Shown here: piece by piece, positions 1 to 6,808 of the stretch
Layout of the letters: each line of letters opens with the position of its first letter
Position numbering within the stretch: position 1 is the stretch's first letter
Assembly: GCA_002408725.1 (NCBI GenBank)
Contig: DHTR01000087.1
Span: 1-13,552, forward strand
Length of the DNA stretch: 13,552 nt
Direction: 5' to 3'
From: Pelotomaculum sp. UBA5255
GTDB lineage: Bacteria > Bacillota > Desulfotomaculia > Desulfotomaculales > Pelotomaculaceae
Made by a program: the position numbers and the translations under genes
The notes under the pieces: generated by a model
What the model saw: the letters and a program-made list of their open reading frames with translations, nothing else
Databases searched by the model: none
Told to the model about the DNA's origin: nothing

Positions 1-1
1 A

Positions 2-46
2 AACGGCCTGGGGCTGCTTGGCCTGACGGCCCCTGAAAGGATGTAG
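2..46 (+). CDS. argS: C-terminal end of arginyl-tRNA synthetase (partial)
   Basis: The frame starting at base 2 reads NGLGLLGLTAPERM and stops at TAG (44-46). The ending LLGxxAPERM is the typical C-terminus of bacterial arginyl-tRNA synthetase, in the anticodon-binding DALR domain. Only 14 codons are visible. The call rests on this tail motif plus the common placement of argS upstream of pyrG in Firmicutes. No convincing terminator lies between this stop and the pyrG promoter: the CCGGCCGG palindrome at 75-82 and a short GACGC/GCGTC repeat at 86-97 lack a T-run. Confidence 0.6.
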   Translation, partial: NGLGLLGLTAPERM

Positions 47-120
47 ACTCCTTTCTAATCGGTTGCCGGGCGTGCCGGCCGGTCTGACGCAGGCGTCGAT
101 AAGACAGGGCTATTTTGTGG

Positions 121-149
121 TTGACAGGGCTGACGGCCATCGTTAAAAT
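121..149 (+). promoter_or_regulatory. Sigma-A promoter of pyrG
   Basis: TTGACA (121-126) is followed by a 17-bp spacer and TAAAAT (144-149), a near-consensus housekeeping promoter. Transcription would start near 155-157 in a G-rich stretch, leaving a leader of about 45 nt before the ATG. The leader shows no hairpin and no GGGC start, so the CTP-sensing reiterative-transcription attenuator known from B. subtilis pyrG is not apparent. A 9-bp direct repeat, GACAGGGCT, occurs at 103-111 and 123-131; the second copy overlaps the -35 box. Confidence 0.7.
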
Positions 150-201
150 GGGAGGGGTAGTTTAATAACATTTTTTTGACAGGGAATAACAGGAGGCTGA
201 C

Positions 202-1815
202 ATGGCCAAATTTGTGTTTGTGACCGGTGGGGTGGTATCTTCACTGGGGAAAGGGATTACGGCCGCTTCGCTGGGGCGTCTTTTAAAGAGCCGCGGGCTG
301 AAAGTAGCCATTCAGAAGTTGGATCCTTACATTAACGTTGACCCCGGCACCATGAGCCCCTACCAGCACGGGGAAGTATTCGTCACCGAAGACGGCGCGG
401 AAACAGACCTGGATCTGGGACATTACGAGCGGTTTATCGATATCAATATCTCCCGCAGTTGCAATGTTACCACCGGCGGTATTTATAGTTCCGTGATCAA
501 TAAGGAGCGAAGGGGGGACTATTTGGGCGGCACCGTCCAGGTTATCCCCCACATTACTAATGAGATTAAAGAGCAGGTCTTCCGTGTAGCCACCGAGTCT
601 CTTGCCGATGTCATTATCACTGAAATCGGGGGTACCGTGGGAGACATTGAGTCGCAGCCTTTCCTGGAAGCCATCCGCCAGATGAAGGGCGACCTCGGCA
701 GAGGGAACGTAATCTATATTCATGTAACCCTGGTACCCTATCTCCAGGCTGCTAACGAGCTGAAAACAAAGCCTACCCAGCATAGTGTCAAGGAACTCAG
801 GGGAATCGGCATTCAACCCGACATCATTGTTTGCCGCAGCGAACGGCCACTATCTAAAGAGATGGAAGAAAAACTCGCTTTGTTTTGCGACATCGACAGG
901 GAGGCGGTGATCCAGGCGCTGGATGCACCGTCTATTTACGAAGTACCCCTGATGCTTGAGGAAGAGGGATTGGCCGATATTGTTCTGAAAAAGCTTGGTA
1001 TGAATACCGGAGCCCCGGATTTGACCGAGTGGCGCAATATGGTTTCCAAGCTGAAAAATCTGCGCTACCTGACCACCATCGGCCTGGTGGGAAAGTACGT
1101 TTCCCTGCAAGACGCTTATCTCAGCGTGGCCGAGTCGCTTCGTCACGCGGGATTCAGCTATTGCTCCGCCATCGAGATCAAGTGGATTAATTCAGAGGAA
1201 GTCAACCGGGCAAACGTGGGGGATTACCTTGGGGATGTTGACGGCATCCTGGTGCCCGGCGGTTTTGGCGACCGTGGCATAGAAGGTAAAATTGAAGCCA
1301 TTCGCTATGCCCGCGAGCGGGGGGTTCCTTACCTGGGACTCTGCCTCGGAATGCAGCTGGCGGTGGTGGAATTCGCCCGCAACGTAATGGGGTGGCAGGA
1401 TGCCAACAGTACCGAATTTAACCCTGCAACAACCCATCCGGTGATTGACCTTCTGCCGGATCAGAAAGACCTGGTCCAACTGGGGGGCACCATGCGGCTG
1501 GGGGGATACACCTGTAAACTACTGCCTGGTTCTGCGGCTTACAGTGCCTATAAGCAGGACACAATCGTTGAAAGGCACCGCCACCGTTATGAATTAAACA
1601 ACAAATACCGCGCCGAACTGGCACAAAGTGGCATGATCTTCAGCGGCACATTGCCCGACGGCTTCCTGGTGGAAATTATTGAATTTCCGGGTCACCCCTG
1701 GTTTGTGGCCACCCAGTTTCACCCGGAGTTCAAGTCCCGGCCCAATCGCCCGCATCCGCTGTTCAGGGGTTTTATCGGGGCGGCAAGGAAATATAAAGAG
1801 GGCGGGAATATTTAA
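202..1815 (+). CDS. pyrG: CTP synthase (glutamine-hydrolysing)
   Basis: Converts UTP to CTP using ATP and glutamine, the last step of pyrimidine nucleotide synthesis, in the cytoplasm. The 537-residue product has the normal family length. The N-terminal amidoligase domain (about 1-267) starts KFVFVTGGVVSSLGKG, containing the ATP-binding loop, and includes KLDPYINVDPGTMSPYQHGE and EIGGTVGDIES. The C-terminal class I glutaminase domain (about 290-530) has the oxyanion segment VPGGFGDRG (351-359), the nucleophile Cys381 in GLCLGMQ, and the His507/Glu509 pair in QFHPEF. The ATG is preceded by AGGAGG (191-196) at a suitable distance. It has its own promoter and a strong terminator downstream, so it is probably monocistronic. 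Nothing is missing. Identification is secure. Confidence 0.98.
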   Translation: MAKFVFVTGGVVSSLGKGITAASLGRLLKSRGLKVAIQKLDPYINVDPGTMSPYQHGEVFVTEDGAETDLDLGHYERFIDINISRSCNVTTGGIYSSVINKERRGDYLGGTVQVIPHITNEIKEQVFRVATESLADVIITEIGGTVGDIESQPFLEAIRQMKGDLGRGNVIYIHVTLVPYLQAANELKTKPTQHSVKELRGIGIQPDIIVCRSERPLSKEMEEKLALFCDIDREAVIQALDAPSIYEVPLMLEEEGLADIVLKKLGMNTGAPDLTEWRNMVSKLKNLRYLTTIGLVGKYVSLQDAYLSVAESLRHAGFSYCSAIEIKWINSEEVNRANVGDYLGDVDGILVPGGFGDRGIEGKIEAIRYARERGVPYLGLCLGMQLAVVEFARNVMGWQDANSTEFNPATTHPVIDLLPDQKDLVQLGGTMRLGGYTCKLLPGSAAYSAYKQDTIVERHRHRYELNNKYRAELAQSGMIFSGTLPDGFLVEIIEFPGHPWFVATQFHPEFKSRPNRPHPLFRGFIGAARKYKEGGNI

Positions 1816-1826
1816 TGTTTACATTC

Positions 1827-1856
1827 AACAGCTTTGGGTTAACCCAAAGCTGTTTT
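1827..1856 (+). terminator. Rho-independent terminator of pyrG
   Basis: Bases 1827-1854 form a perfect 28-bp palindrome built from AACAGCTTTGGGTT and its reverse complement. In RNA it would fold into a 12-bp stem with a UUAA loop, ending in a short U-run (TGTTTT). It begins 11 nt after the pyrG stop. The hairpin is symmetric, but the T-run is only on the downstream side, so it mainly serves rightward transcription. Confidence 0.8.
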
Positions 1857-1902
1857 CACTGAGACACCCTTTTTTTTTGCCGGGTAACATTTCCTCGGGT
1901 AT

Positions 1903-1932
1903 TCATATGCTTAAATATAGATATTATACATA
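1903..1932 (+). promoter_or_regulatory. Possible promoter of sppA (sigma-E-like or weak sigma-A)
   Basis: TCATATG (1903-1909), a 15-nt gap and TATACATA (1925-1932) resemble the sporulation sigma-E pattern kmATATT-N14/15-CATACAnT, with one mismatch in the -35 and two in the -10. The same stretch also contains TATTAT (1922-1927), usable as a sigma-A -10 box, but without a good -35. A promoter is expected here because pyrG is closed by a terminator and sppA follows about 100 bp later. The sigma class is uncertain. Confidence 0.25.
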
Positions 1933-2037
1933 GACATCCATGCCGCTGACGCGACATCAGAAGAAGGATAAACAACATTAAGTGAATAAGTTAAGGACCA
2001 GGCGCCGTTTTTAAATTTGAGGAGGAGGATTATTAAC

Positions 2038-2964
2038 TTGGGGAAAAAAATCATTGCAGCCGTTATTCTGGGGGGCGTCGCCTTTTCCCTGCTTTTGGCC
2101 GTCGCCCTCCAGCGGGGGAGCAGTTCTGCCGGCAGGAATGCTTATGCGGGTGGAGAAGTCGGTGTCGTCTATATTGAAGGAGTTATTGCCGGAGGCACGG
2201 GCAGCAGCGGGCTGTTTGGAAGCCAGGGCGGTGCCGAGTCCATAGCTTCGTTGTTGAGAGAGGCCTCGCGAGCTCCCAATTTAAGGGCCGTGGTAATCCG
2301 GCTGAACAGTCCCGGTGGAACTCCGGCGGCCTCGCAGGAAATTGAGGCGGAGATTCAGAGGTTAAAGGATTCGGGCAAAAAAGTGGTTGCCTCAATGGGG
2401 GACGTTGCTGCTTCCGGCGCTTACTGGGTCGCCGCCGGCGCCGACCAGATCGTGGCTAATCCCGGTACTATTACCGGAAGCATCGGAGTCATCATGGAAA
2501 CAACAAACCTGGAAGGCCTCTACGAAAAAATCGGGGTCAGCCCGGCGACTTACAAAAGCGGCCCTTACAAGGATATGGGTTCTTCAGCCCGCCCGGCAAC
2601 GGCCGAGGAGCGTGCTATTTTCCAGTCGATGATCGACGATGTGTATAACCAGTTTATTGATGCTGTGGCCCGGGGCAGGCACAGGGACGCTTCGGAAATC
2701 AGGCCTCTTGCGGACGGTAGGGTCTATACAGGGCGTCAGGCTAAAGAACTGGGGTTGGTCGACCGCCTGGGTGACTTTCATGACGCCGTCCTTTTAGCCG
2801 GTGAACTGGCGGGTATTGAAGGTGAACCGGCTATTGTCGATCTTGGTCCGAAAAATTTTTGGACCGATATATTTGGCAGTGCGGGGGTAAAATCCCCGTG
2901 GGGTTCTGGTTGGTTCGTGCTCCCCGGTCAGTCGGACAAAGTGGGTTCGCTTAATTTGCGTTAA
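2038..2964 (+). CDS. sppA: Signal peptide peptidase SppA, short membrane-anchored form (S49)
   Basis: Degrades cleaved signal peptides within or at the membrane. The N-terminus (GKKIIAAVILGG, then a hydrophobic run to about residue 23) is a single membrane anchor, leaving the protease domain outside the membrane. The S49 fold follows: RLNSPGG (88-94), then the nucleophile Ser126 in VAASGAYW, then KSGPYKD (173-179). By the 52-residue spacing of the Ser147/Lys199 dyad in B. subtilis SppA, the second lysine (about 178) is the general base. At 308 residues it is the single-domain type found in Gram-positives. I place the start at TTG 2038 because GAGGAGGAGG (2019-2028) is an excellent ribosome site 9 nt upstream; an earlier in-frame TTG at 2017 would lie inside that site. 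Probably co-transcribed with the membrane protein 24 nt downstream. Confidence 0.93.
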   Translation: MGKKIIAAVILGGVAFSLLLAVALQRGSSSAGRNAYAGGEVGVVYIEGVIAGGTGSSGLFGSQGGAESIASLLREASRAPNLRAVVIRLNSPGGTPAASQEIEAEIQRLKDSGKKVVASMGDVAASGAYWVAAGADQIVANPGTITGSIGVIMETTNLEGLYEKIGVSPATYKSGPYKDMGSSARPATAEERAIFQSMIDDVYNQFIDAVARGRHRDASEIRPLADGRVYTGRQAKELGLVDRLGDFHDAVLLAGELAGIEGEPAIVDLGPKNFWTDIFGSAGVKSPWGSGWFVLPGQSDKVGSLNLR

Positions 2965-2988
2965 TGCCCAGGAAGGAGTTAGAAGCGT

Positions 2989-3804
2989 ATGAACGAGGAA
3001 ATCCTGAGGGCTGATGAAAAAAGGCAGAGTGACTCGGATATCACCGGTACCCCGTTGGATTCCGCTGCTCCGGACGCGGAGCAAACTCAGCCTCACGCTG
3101 AAGGGCCTGACAACCTGCCGGGCGCCGCTGGGCGGCAGGATCAGGAAGGTCCTTTTCCGGGCTTTTTGGAACTGCTCTACGGGGTGTTTTTTGAGCCTCG
3201 TACAACCATGAAAAGAGTTGCCGGGAGGCCGCCGCTGGGACATGCTGCGCTGGTTGTAACCATCTTGAGCGCCCTGGGTACAGCAATGTGGCTCCTTACC
3301 GCTGCCAGAGTCCTGGGCCGGGTTCTCCAGGCCGCTTCTTTGGACCCGTTTGCTTCGGTATTCCAGGCGCTGGCTCCCCTGGCGGCCGTGACCGTTTTTC
3401 TCTGGGGCTTTTTAAAATGGTTCGTTTACAGCTCGGTCTTAAGCCTTGCCGCCGAGCTTTTAGGGGGACTGGGCAGAGCCAGGGGTGTGTTTGCGGCCTC
3501 CGGCCTGGCTGGACTTCCGGCTCTCTTGATGGTCCCGGTTCAGCTTATAAGCTACGGAACCGGCGCTGAAAACCTGGCCGGCAGCGTGCTGTCAGGGCTG
3601 GCCGGGGTGACCGTGGCAATCTGGAGCATAGTACTGACCGTCATGGGTGTCAGGGAGGTTCACGGTCTGTCCACAGGCCGGTCTGTTCTGGCCGTTCTGA
3701 GCCCCTACCTGGCCATGCTCACGTTCCTGCTTTTCCTGTTTGCGGCACTTGCAGTTGTGGCTGCCGCACTGCCCTCTAGAGTTCCATTATTGAACTATTT
3801 TTGA
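2989..3804 (+). CDS. Yip1-family integral membrane protein
   Basis: A 271-residue protein with a polar, acidic, Pro/Gly-rich N-terminal tail (1-55) and about five hydrophobic segments (roughly 85-108, 123-155, 167-187, 200-222 and 236-262). The segment beginning FLELLYGVFFEPRTTMKRVA (59-78) is the characteristic entry motif of bacterial Yip1-domain proteins: an amphipathic stretch with 'P..t...l' before the first helix. The function of bacterial Yip1 proteins is not established. The ATG follows GGAAGGAG (2971-2978). The gene begins 24 nt after sppA and probably shares its transcript, hinting at a membrane-associated role alongside the peptidase; this is inference only. No terminator is evident before the next gene. 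Confidence 0.75.
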   Translation: MNEEILRADEKRQSDSDITGTPLDSAAPDAEQTQPHAEGPDNLPGAAGRQDQEGPFPGFLELLYGVFFEPRTTMKRVAGRPPLGHAALVVTILSALGTAMWLLTAARVLGRVLQAASLDPFASVFQALAPLAAVTVFLWGFLKWFVYSSVLSLAAELLGGLGRARGVFAASGLAGLPALLMVPVQLISYGTGAENLAGSVLSGLAGVTVAIWSIVLTVMGVREVHGLSTGRSVLAVLSPYLAMLTFLLFLFAALAVVAAALPSRVPLLNYF

Positions 3805-3836
3805 CCTAAATAAAGGGAATTACTTTCATGCAAGCA

Positions 3837-3865
3837 GGAGGGGTTTAGAAATAACTGGCGAATAT
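3837..3865 (+). promoter_or_regulatory. Sigma-H-like promoter of the spo0F homologue
   Basis: GGAGGGGTT (3837-3845), an 11-nt spacer and GGCGAATAT (3857-3865) match the sigma-H pattern RnAGGAwww-N11/12-RnnGAATww. The -10 element is perfect; the -35 has two mismatches. B. subtilis spo0F is itself transcribed by sigma-H, which supports the reading. An overlapping sigma-A alternative is TTTAGA (3844-3849), 16 nt, TATATT (3866-3871). Confidence 0.45.
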
Positions 3866-3895
3866 TATATTTACGCACATACTCATAATTCGCCC

Positions 3896-4339
3896 ATGTT
3901 CAAAATTCTTTACCCCAGGAGGTGGAAGGTAAATGCCGGGGTAACATGTGAGATTTTAATCGTCGATGACCAGGCAGGGGTGCGCCGTCTCTTGTGCGAG
4001 GCGTTCTCTGATCAGGGGTTTCGTGTGGAAACGGCTTCCAATGGTGCAGAAGCGATCCGGAAAACAAGTACAATGACTCCCCTGCTCATTTTGCTAGATA
4101 TTAAAATGCCCGGCATGAGTGGACTGGAAACACTGGAGGAACTGATTCGATTGAATCCGGAGATACAGGTTGTGATGATGACGGCTTATGGCGAACTGGA
4201 CGTTATGGTTGAGGCGAAAAAAAGGTGCGTAAAGCATTACATCAACAAGCCTTTTGATCTGGACGAAGTCCGCTACCTGGTCAAGGGTTTGCTGGTGGAG
4301 GAAAAAGACAGGCGGAGGCGCGTTAAGGAGACTGGTTAG
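3896..4339 (+). CDS. spo0F: Spo0F-like single-domain response regulator (start problematic)
   Basis: A stand-alone receiver domain that takes phosphate from a histidine kinase. It matches B. subtilis Spo0F through the whole domain: EILIVDDQAG (acidic pair Asp24/Asp25), phospho-acceptor Asp68 in LLDIKMPGMSG, Thr96 in MTAYGELD, and Lys118 in NKPFDLDEV. There is no output domain. The residue aligned with Spo0F His101 is Tyr. The neighbour order (pyrG upstream, fba and transaldolase downstream) is that of Bacillus spo0F, making a phosphorelay role likely. The start is odd. The only in-frame ATG (3896) has no ribosome site and adds about 18 unusual residues. The strong site AGGAGGT (3917-3923) instead serves ATG 3933, which is in another frame and reaches TAA after three codons. 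One extra G in the run at 3938-3941 would restore a start of MPGVTCEILIVDD. Confidence 0.85.
   Translation: MFKILYPRRWKVNAGVTCEILIVDDQAGVRRLLCEAFSDQGFRVETASNGAEAIRKTSTMTPLLILLDIKMPGMSGLETLEELIRLNPEIQVVMMTAYGELDVMVEAKKRCVKHYINKPFDLDEVRYLVKGLLVEEKDRRRRVKETG
3917..3923 (+). promoter_or_regulatory. Strong ribosome binding site pointing to an out-of-frame spo0F start
   Basis: AGGAGGT is a full-strength Shine-Dalgarno sequence 9 nt before ATG 3933. That ATG reads Met-Pro-Gly-stop (TAA at 3942-3944), while the receiver domain continues in the -1 frame from GTA at 3941. The site lies inside the longer reading from ATG 3896, where it would have no function. It therefore marks the likely ancestral start of spo0F. 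Confidence 0.7.
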
Positions 4340-4518
4340 TAGTCCATCCCTTTGGTATTCACATTCCATGGTGTACGGTAAAAAGAGGATTCCAATCCCT
4401 TGTGGCGAAGATTACAATAGTCAATAGTCGATTGGATTGGGGCAACATGCACGGTAACTAAGACAGCGCTGGTTCAGAAACAAATCCGCCCCTTTTATCG
4501 CTAGGAGGGTTTTAAGCA

Positions 4519-5202
4519 ATGCGTATTGATACAAACGCCATGCTGGCCATGCGTTGCCCGGAATGTGGAAAAATGGGGTTCAATAACCTTTCCAGGTTTT
4601 CCTTTTCCAGGGGTAAAGCCTTCCATGTTACTTGTTCCTGCGGCGCCACCAAGTTGATTGTGAGCACAAAAAACCGAACCATTTACTGGCTTCAGGTTCC
4701 CTGCGTAGTTTGTGAGACAAAACATCTCCTGGAGGTTTCCGGTAAATCACTCTGGTCCGGAGTGGTCACCTGTCTTTCCTGCCAGGAAACCGACCTTGAG
4801 TTGGGCTATATCGGGCCGGAGTCTAAAATAGGTGAAATGAATTACAGCTACGAACAAGAACTGGAGGCACTGGTTAAAGAGTTTGGTTGTGACAGCTATT
4901 TTCATAATTCAAAGATCATGTACGAGGTTTTGAACTGCCTGCATGGCATTGCCGAGTGTGGCGGGTTATACTGCCAGTGCGGCAATTACAAAATTGAGGT
5001 GGATATATTCCCTGATCGCCTTGAACTTCAGTGCAAGAACTGTGATAGTATCAATATCATTTATGCTGAGACGGAGGAAGACCTCAAGGTCATCCAGCAG
5101 GTCGAAATCATCGAGCTTGCGCGGCACGGCTTTAAGTGCCTGGACAGCCTGTCCAACACGGGTAAACATAAGAAGGCCCGCCGTAAAAGAAGTAAGACAT
5201 AA
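4519..5202 (+). CDS. Cysteine-rich protein with three putative zinc ribbons, unknown function
   Basis: I do not recognise this 227-residue protein. It holds paired cysteine knuckles in three blocks: C13-x2-C16 with C39-x-C41, C62-x2-C65 with C85-x2-C88, and C152-x-C154 with C172-x2-C175. Each block could bind one zinc. Additional cysteines are at 124, 140, 147 and 207. Residues 105-140 look helical and carry no paired knuckles. The C-terminus (216-226) is strongly basic and lysine/arginine-rich, suggesting contact with nucleic acid or the ribosome. The ATG follows AGGAGGG (4503-4509) with 9-nt spacing. It lies between the sporulation regulator and fba. The 179-bp gap upstream has no terminator but contains CCAATCC/GGATTGG arms (4392-4398, 4434-4440) and a tandem AATAGTC (4416-4429). 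A DNA- or RNA-binding role is inference only. Confidence 0.8.
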   Translation: MRIDTNAMLAMRCPECGKMGFNNLSRFSFSRGKAFHVTCSCGATKLIVSTKNRTIYWLQVPCVVCETKHLLEVSGKSLWSGVVTCLSCQETDLELGYIGPESKIGEMNYSYEQELEALVKEFGCDSYFHNSKIMYEVLNCLHGIAECGGLYCQCGNYKIEVDIFPDRLELQCKNCDSINIIYAETEEDLKVIQQVEIIELARHGFKCLDSLSNTGKHKKARRKRSKT

Positions 5203-5209
5203 TTTTACG

Positions 5210-5248
5210 CTCCTCCGGCTATACTTTCAATAAAATAAAAAGGAGGGG
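5210..5248 (+). promoter_or_regulatory. Possible hairpin masking the fba ribosome binding site
   Basis: CTCCTCC (5210-5216) can pair over seven positions, one of them G-U, with GGAGGGG (5242-5248), which contains the fba Shine-Dalgarno sequence. The 25-nt AT-rich loop would leave the ribosome site covered in a transcript that began upstream. Pyrimidine-rich anti-SD stretches can occur by chance, so this is tentative. Confidence 0.25.
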
Positions 5249-5253
5249 GCCAA

Positions 5254-6108
5254 TTGTCCCTTATACCGGTAACCGATTTATTGGAACGTGCAGAAGTTGG
5301 CGGTTATGCCGTTGGCGCCTTTAACTGCAACAATATGGAGATTGTCCAGGCCATTATTGCAGCCGCTGAGGCTGAGAACGCGCCTGTGATCATGCAGGCC
5401 AGTCAGGGTGCGATTAAATACGCAGGTATTGATTATATTGTGGCTATGGCCCAGTTAGCAGCGGAGAACACCCATGTGCCGGTGGCGCTTCACCTGGACC
5501 ACGGCACCAGTTTTGAACAGGTCGTTCAATGTATTCGCGCCGGGTTTTCCTCGGTTATGATCGACGGCTCCAAGTTGCCTCTCCAGGAGAACATCGCTCT
5601 GACCCGCCGGGTGCTGGATGTGGCCCGGGCAGTAGGGGTTTCCGTAGAAGCCGAATTGGGGAAGATCGGAGGTACCGAAGACGATATTGCCGTAAGTGAA
5701 CGGGAAGCTCTTTTTACCGACCCCGAGGAGGCCGCCATCTTCGTGCGCGAAACCGGGGTAGATGCCTTAGCTATTGCCGTCGGCACTGCCCATGGTCAGT
5801 ACAAAGGGATCCCCAAGCTTGATTTCCCCCGCCTGGAGAAGATCAAGTCAATCGTAAAAATCCCCATTGTCCTGCACGGTTCTTCCGGGGTTCCGGACGA
5901 CGCCATCCTTTTAGCCATCCGTCTCGGAGTGAGAAAGGTTAATATCGACACCAACATCCGTGAGGCCTTTGTTGACGCGTCGCGGCAGGTTCTAGACGCC
6001 AACCCCGGGGAAATTGACCCCCGTAAGGTGCTCGGGCCCGCCAGGGAGGCGGCAACCAGGATCATCCGGGAAAAAATTAGACTCTTCGGCAGCTCCGGTA
6101 AGGCGTAG
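5254..6108 (+). CDS. fba: Class II fructose-1,6-bisphosphate aldolase
   Basis: Zinc-dependent reversible cleavage of fructose 1,6-bisphosphate to dihydroxyacetone phosphate and glyceraldehyde 3-phosphate, in glycolysis and gluconeogenesis. The 284-residue protein shows the full class II signature: HLDHGTSFEQ (80-89) with catalytic Asp82 and zinc ligand His83, EAELGKIGGTEDD (132-144), His180 in VGTAHGQYKG, His208 in VLHGSSGVPDD, and the phosphate-binding NIDTNIREAF (230-239). Length and motifs fit the Bacillus FbaA / GatY-KbaY clade. A tagatose-bisphosphate aldolase cannot be excluded by motif alone, but the neighbourhood (spo0F upstream, transaldolase downstream) is that of fbaA. The start is TTG 5254, six nt after AGGAGGG (5241-5247). 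The transaldolase gene follows after 52 nt, probably in the same operon. Confidence 0.95.
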   Translation: MSLIPVTDLLERAEVGGYAVGAFNCNNMEIVQAIIAAAEAENAPVIMQASQGAIKYAGIDYIVAMAQLAAENTHVPVALHLDHGTSFEQVVQCIRAGFSSVMIDGSKLPLQENIALTRRVLDVARAVGVSVEAELGKIGGTEDDIAVSEREALFTDPEEAAIFVRETGVDALAIAVGTAHGQYKGIPKLDFPRLEKIKSIVKIPIVLHGSSGVPDDAILLAIRLGVRKVNIDTNIREAFVDASRQVLDANPGEIDPRKVLGPAREAATRIIREKIRLFGSSGKA

Positions 6109-6160
6109 TTGCTGTAAGTCGACAAAATCCATTGTCCGGATTCCAAGAGGTGAAAAATTA

Positions 6161-6808
6161 GTGAAGCTTTTTATTGATACTGCGAACGTAGAAGAAATCC
6201 GCAAGGCCAATTCCCTTGGCGTAATCAGTGGGGTAACGACCAACCCGTCCCTGATTGCCAGAGAGGGACGCAGCTTTGCCGAGGCGGTTCGGGAAATTGC
6301 ATCCATTGTAGACGGGCCTATCAGCGCCGAGGCAGTCAGCCCGGAGGCAACTGGAATGATTTCGGAGGCCCACGAACTGGCTGCCATCCATCCCAATATC
6401 GTGGTTAAGATCCCAATGACCGCGGAAGGCCTAAAAGCCACCAGCCATTTAACGAGAGAAGGTATTCGCACCAATGTAACGCTGATTTTTTCGGCCAACC
6501 AGGCGTTGCTGGCCGCCCGGGCCGGCGCCACGTATGTCAGCCCCTTTGTTGGCCGGTTGGACGATATCAGCCAGGACGGAATGGGACTGATTGCCGATAT
6601 TGTGGAAATATTTGACCTTCACCGGCTCCAGGCGGAAGTCATTGCGGCCAGCATTCGCCACCCGGTCCACGTGACCACCGCAGCCAAGTTAGGGGCCCAT
6701 ATTGCCACCATCCCTTACAGAGTAATTATGCAGATGATCCATCACCCCCTGACTGAAACAGGCATAAAAAAATTCCTTGACGACTGGGAAACCGTCAAAA
6801 AAATGTAG
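6161..6808 (+). CDS. tal: Short-type transaldolase (Tal/FSA family)
   Basis: Transfers a dihydroxyacetone unit between sugar phosphates in the non-oxidative pentose phosphate pathway through a Schiff base. The 215-residue product has the length of the compact transaldolase/fructose-6-phosphate aldolase family. Visible motifs are KLFIDTANVEEI, GVTTNPSLIAREG (24-36), the Schiff-base Lys83 in VVKIPMT, and SPFVGRLDD (127-135). Two discriminating positions favour true transaldolase over fructose-6-phosphate aldolase: Glu57 where E. coli FsaA has Gln59, and Phe129 where FsaA has Tyr131. The start is GTG 6161, with AGAGGTG (6146-6152) eight nt upstream, giving the standard MKLFIDTA N-terminus. The frame is open further upstream to 6014, but that part overlaps fba. 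B. subtilis ywjH occupies the same position after fbaA. Confidence 0.93.
   Translation: MKLFIDTANVEEIRKANSLGVISGVTTNPSLIAREGRSFAEAVREIASIVDGPISAEAVSPEATGMISEAHELAAIHPNIVVKIPMTAEGLKATSHLTREGIRTNVTLIFSANQALLAARAGATYVSPFVGRLDDISQDGMGLIADIVEIFDLHRLQAEVIAASIRHPVHVTTAAKLGAHIATIPYRVIMQMIHHPLTETGIKKFLDDWETVKKM

Noticed and set aside
283..816. Long minus-strand ORF opposite pyrG (177 codons)
   Set aside because: Antisense shadow of a highly conserved gene; no ribosome site and no protein family resemblance.
1679..1933. 84-codon ORF spanning the pyrG end and terminator
   Set aside because: It is an out-of-frame reading of the pyrG C-terminus running through the terminator palindrome.
2017..2037. Earlier TTG start for sppA at 2017
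   Set aside because: The added codons are the purine-rich ribosome site itself (2019-2028); TTG 2038 has ideal spacing and gives a normal anchor sequence.
6014..6160. Transaldolase starting at 6014, overlapping fba by about 95 bp
   Set aside because: The extension is a shadow of fba in another frame. GTG 6161 with AGAGGTG gives the family's standard N-terminus.
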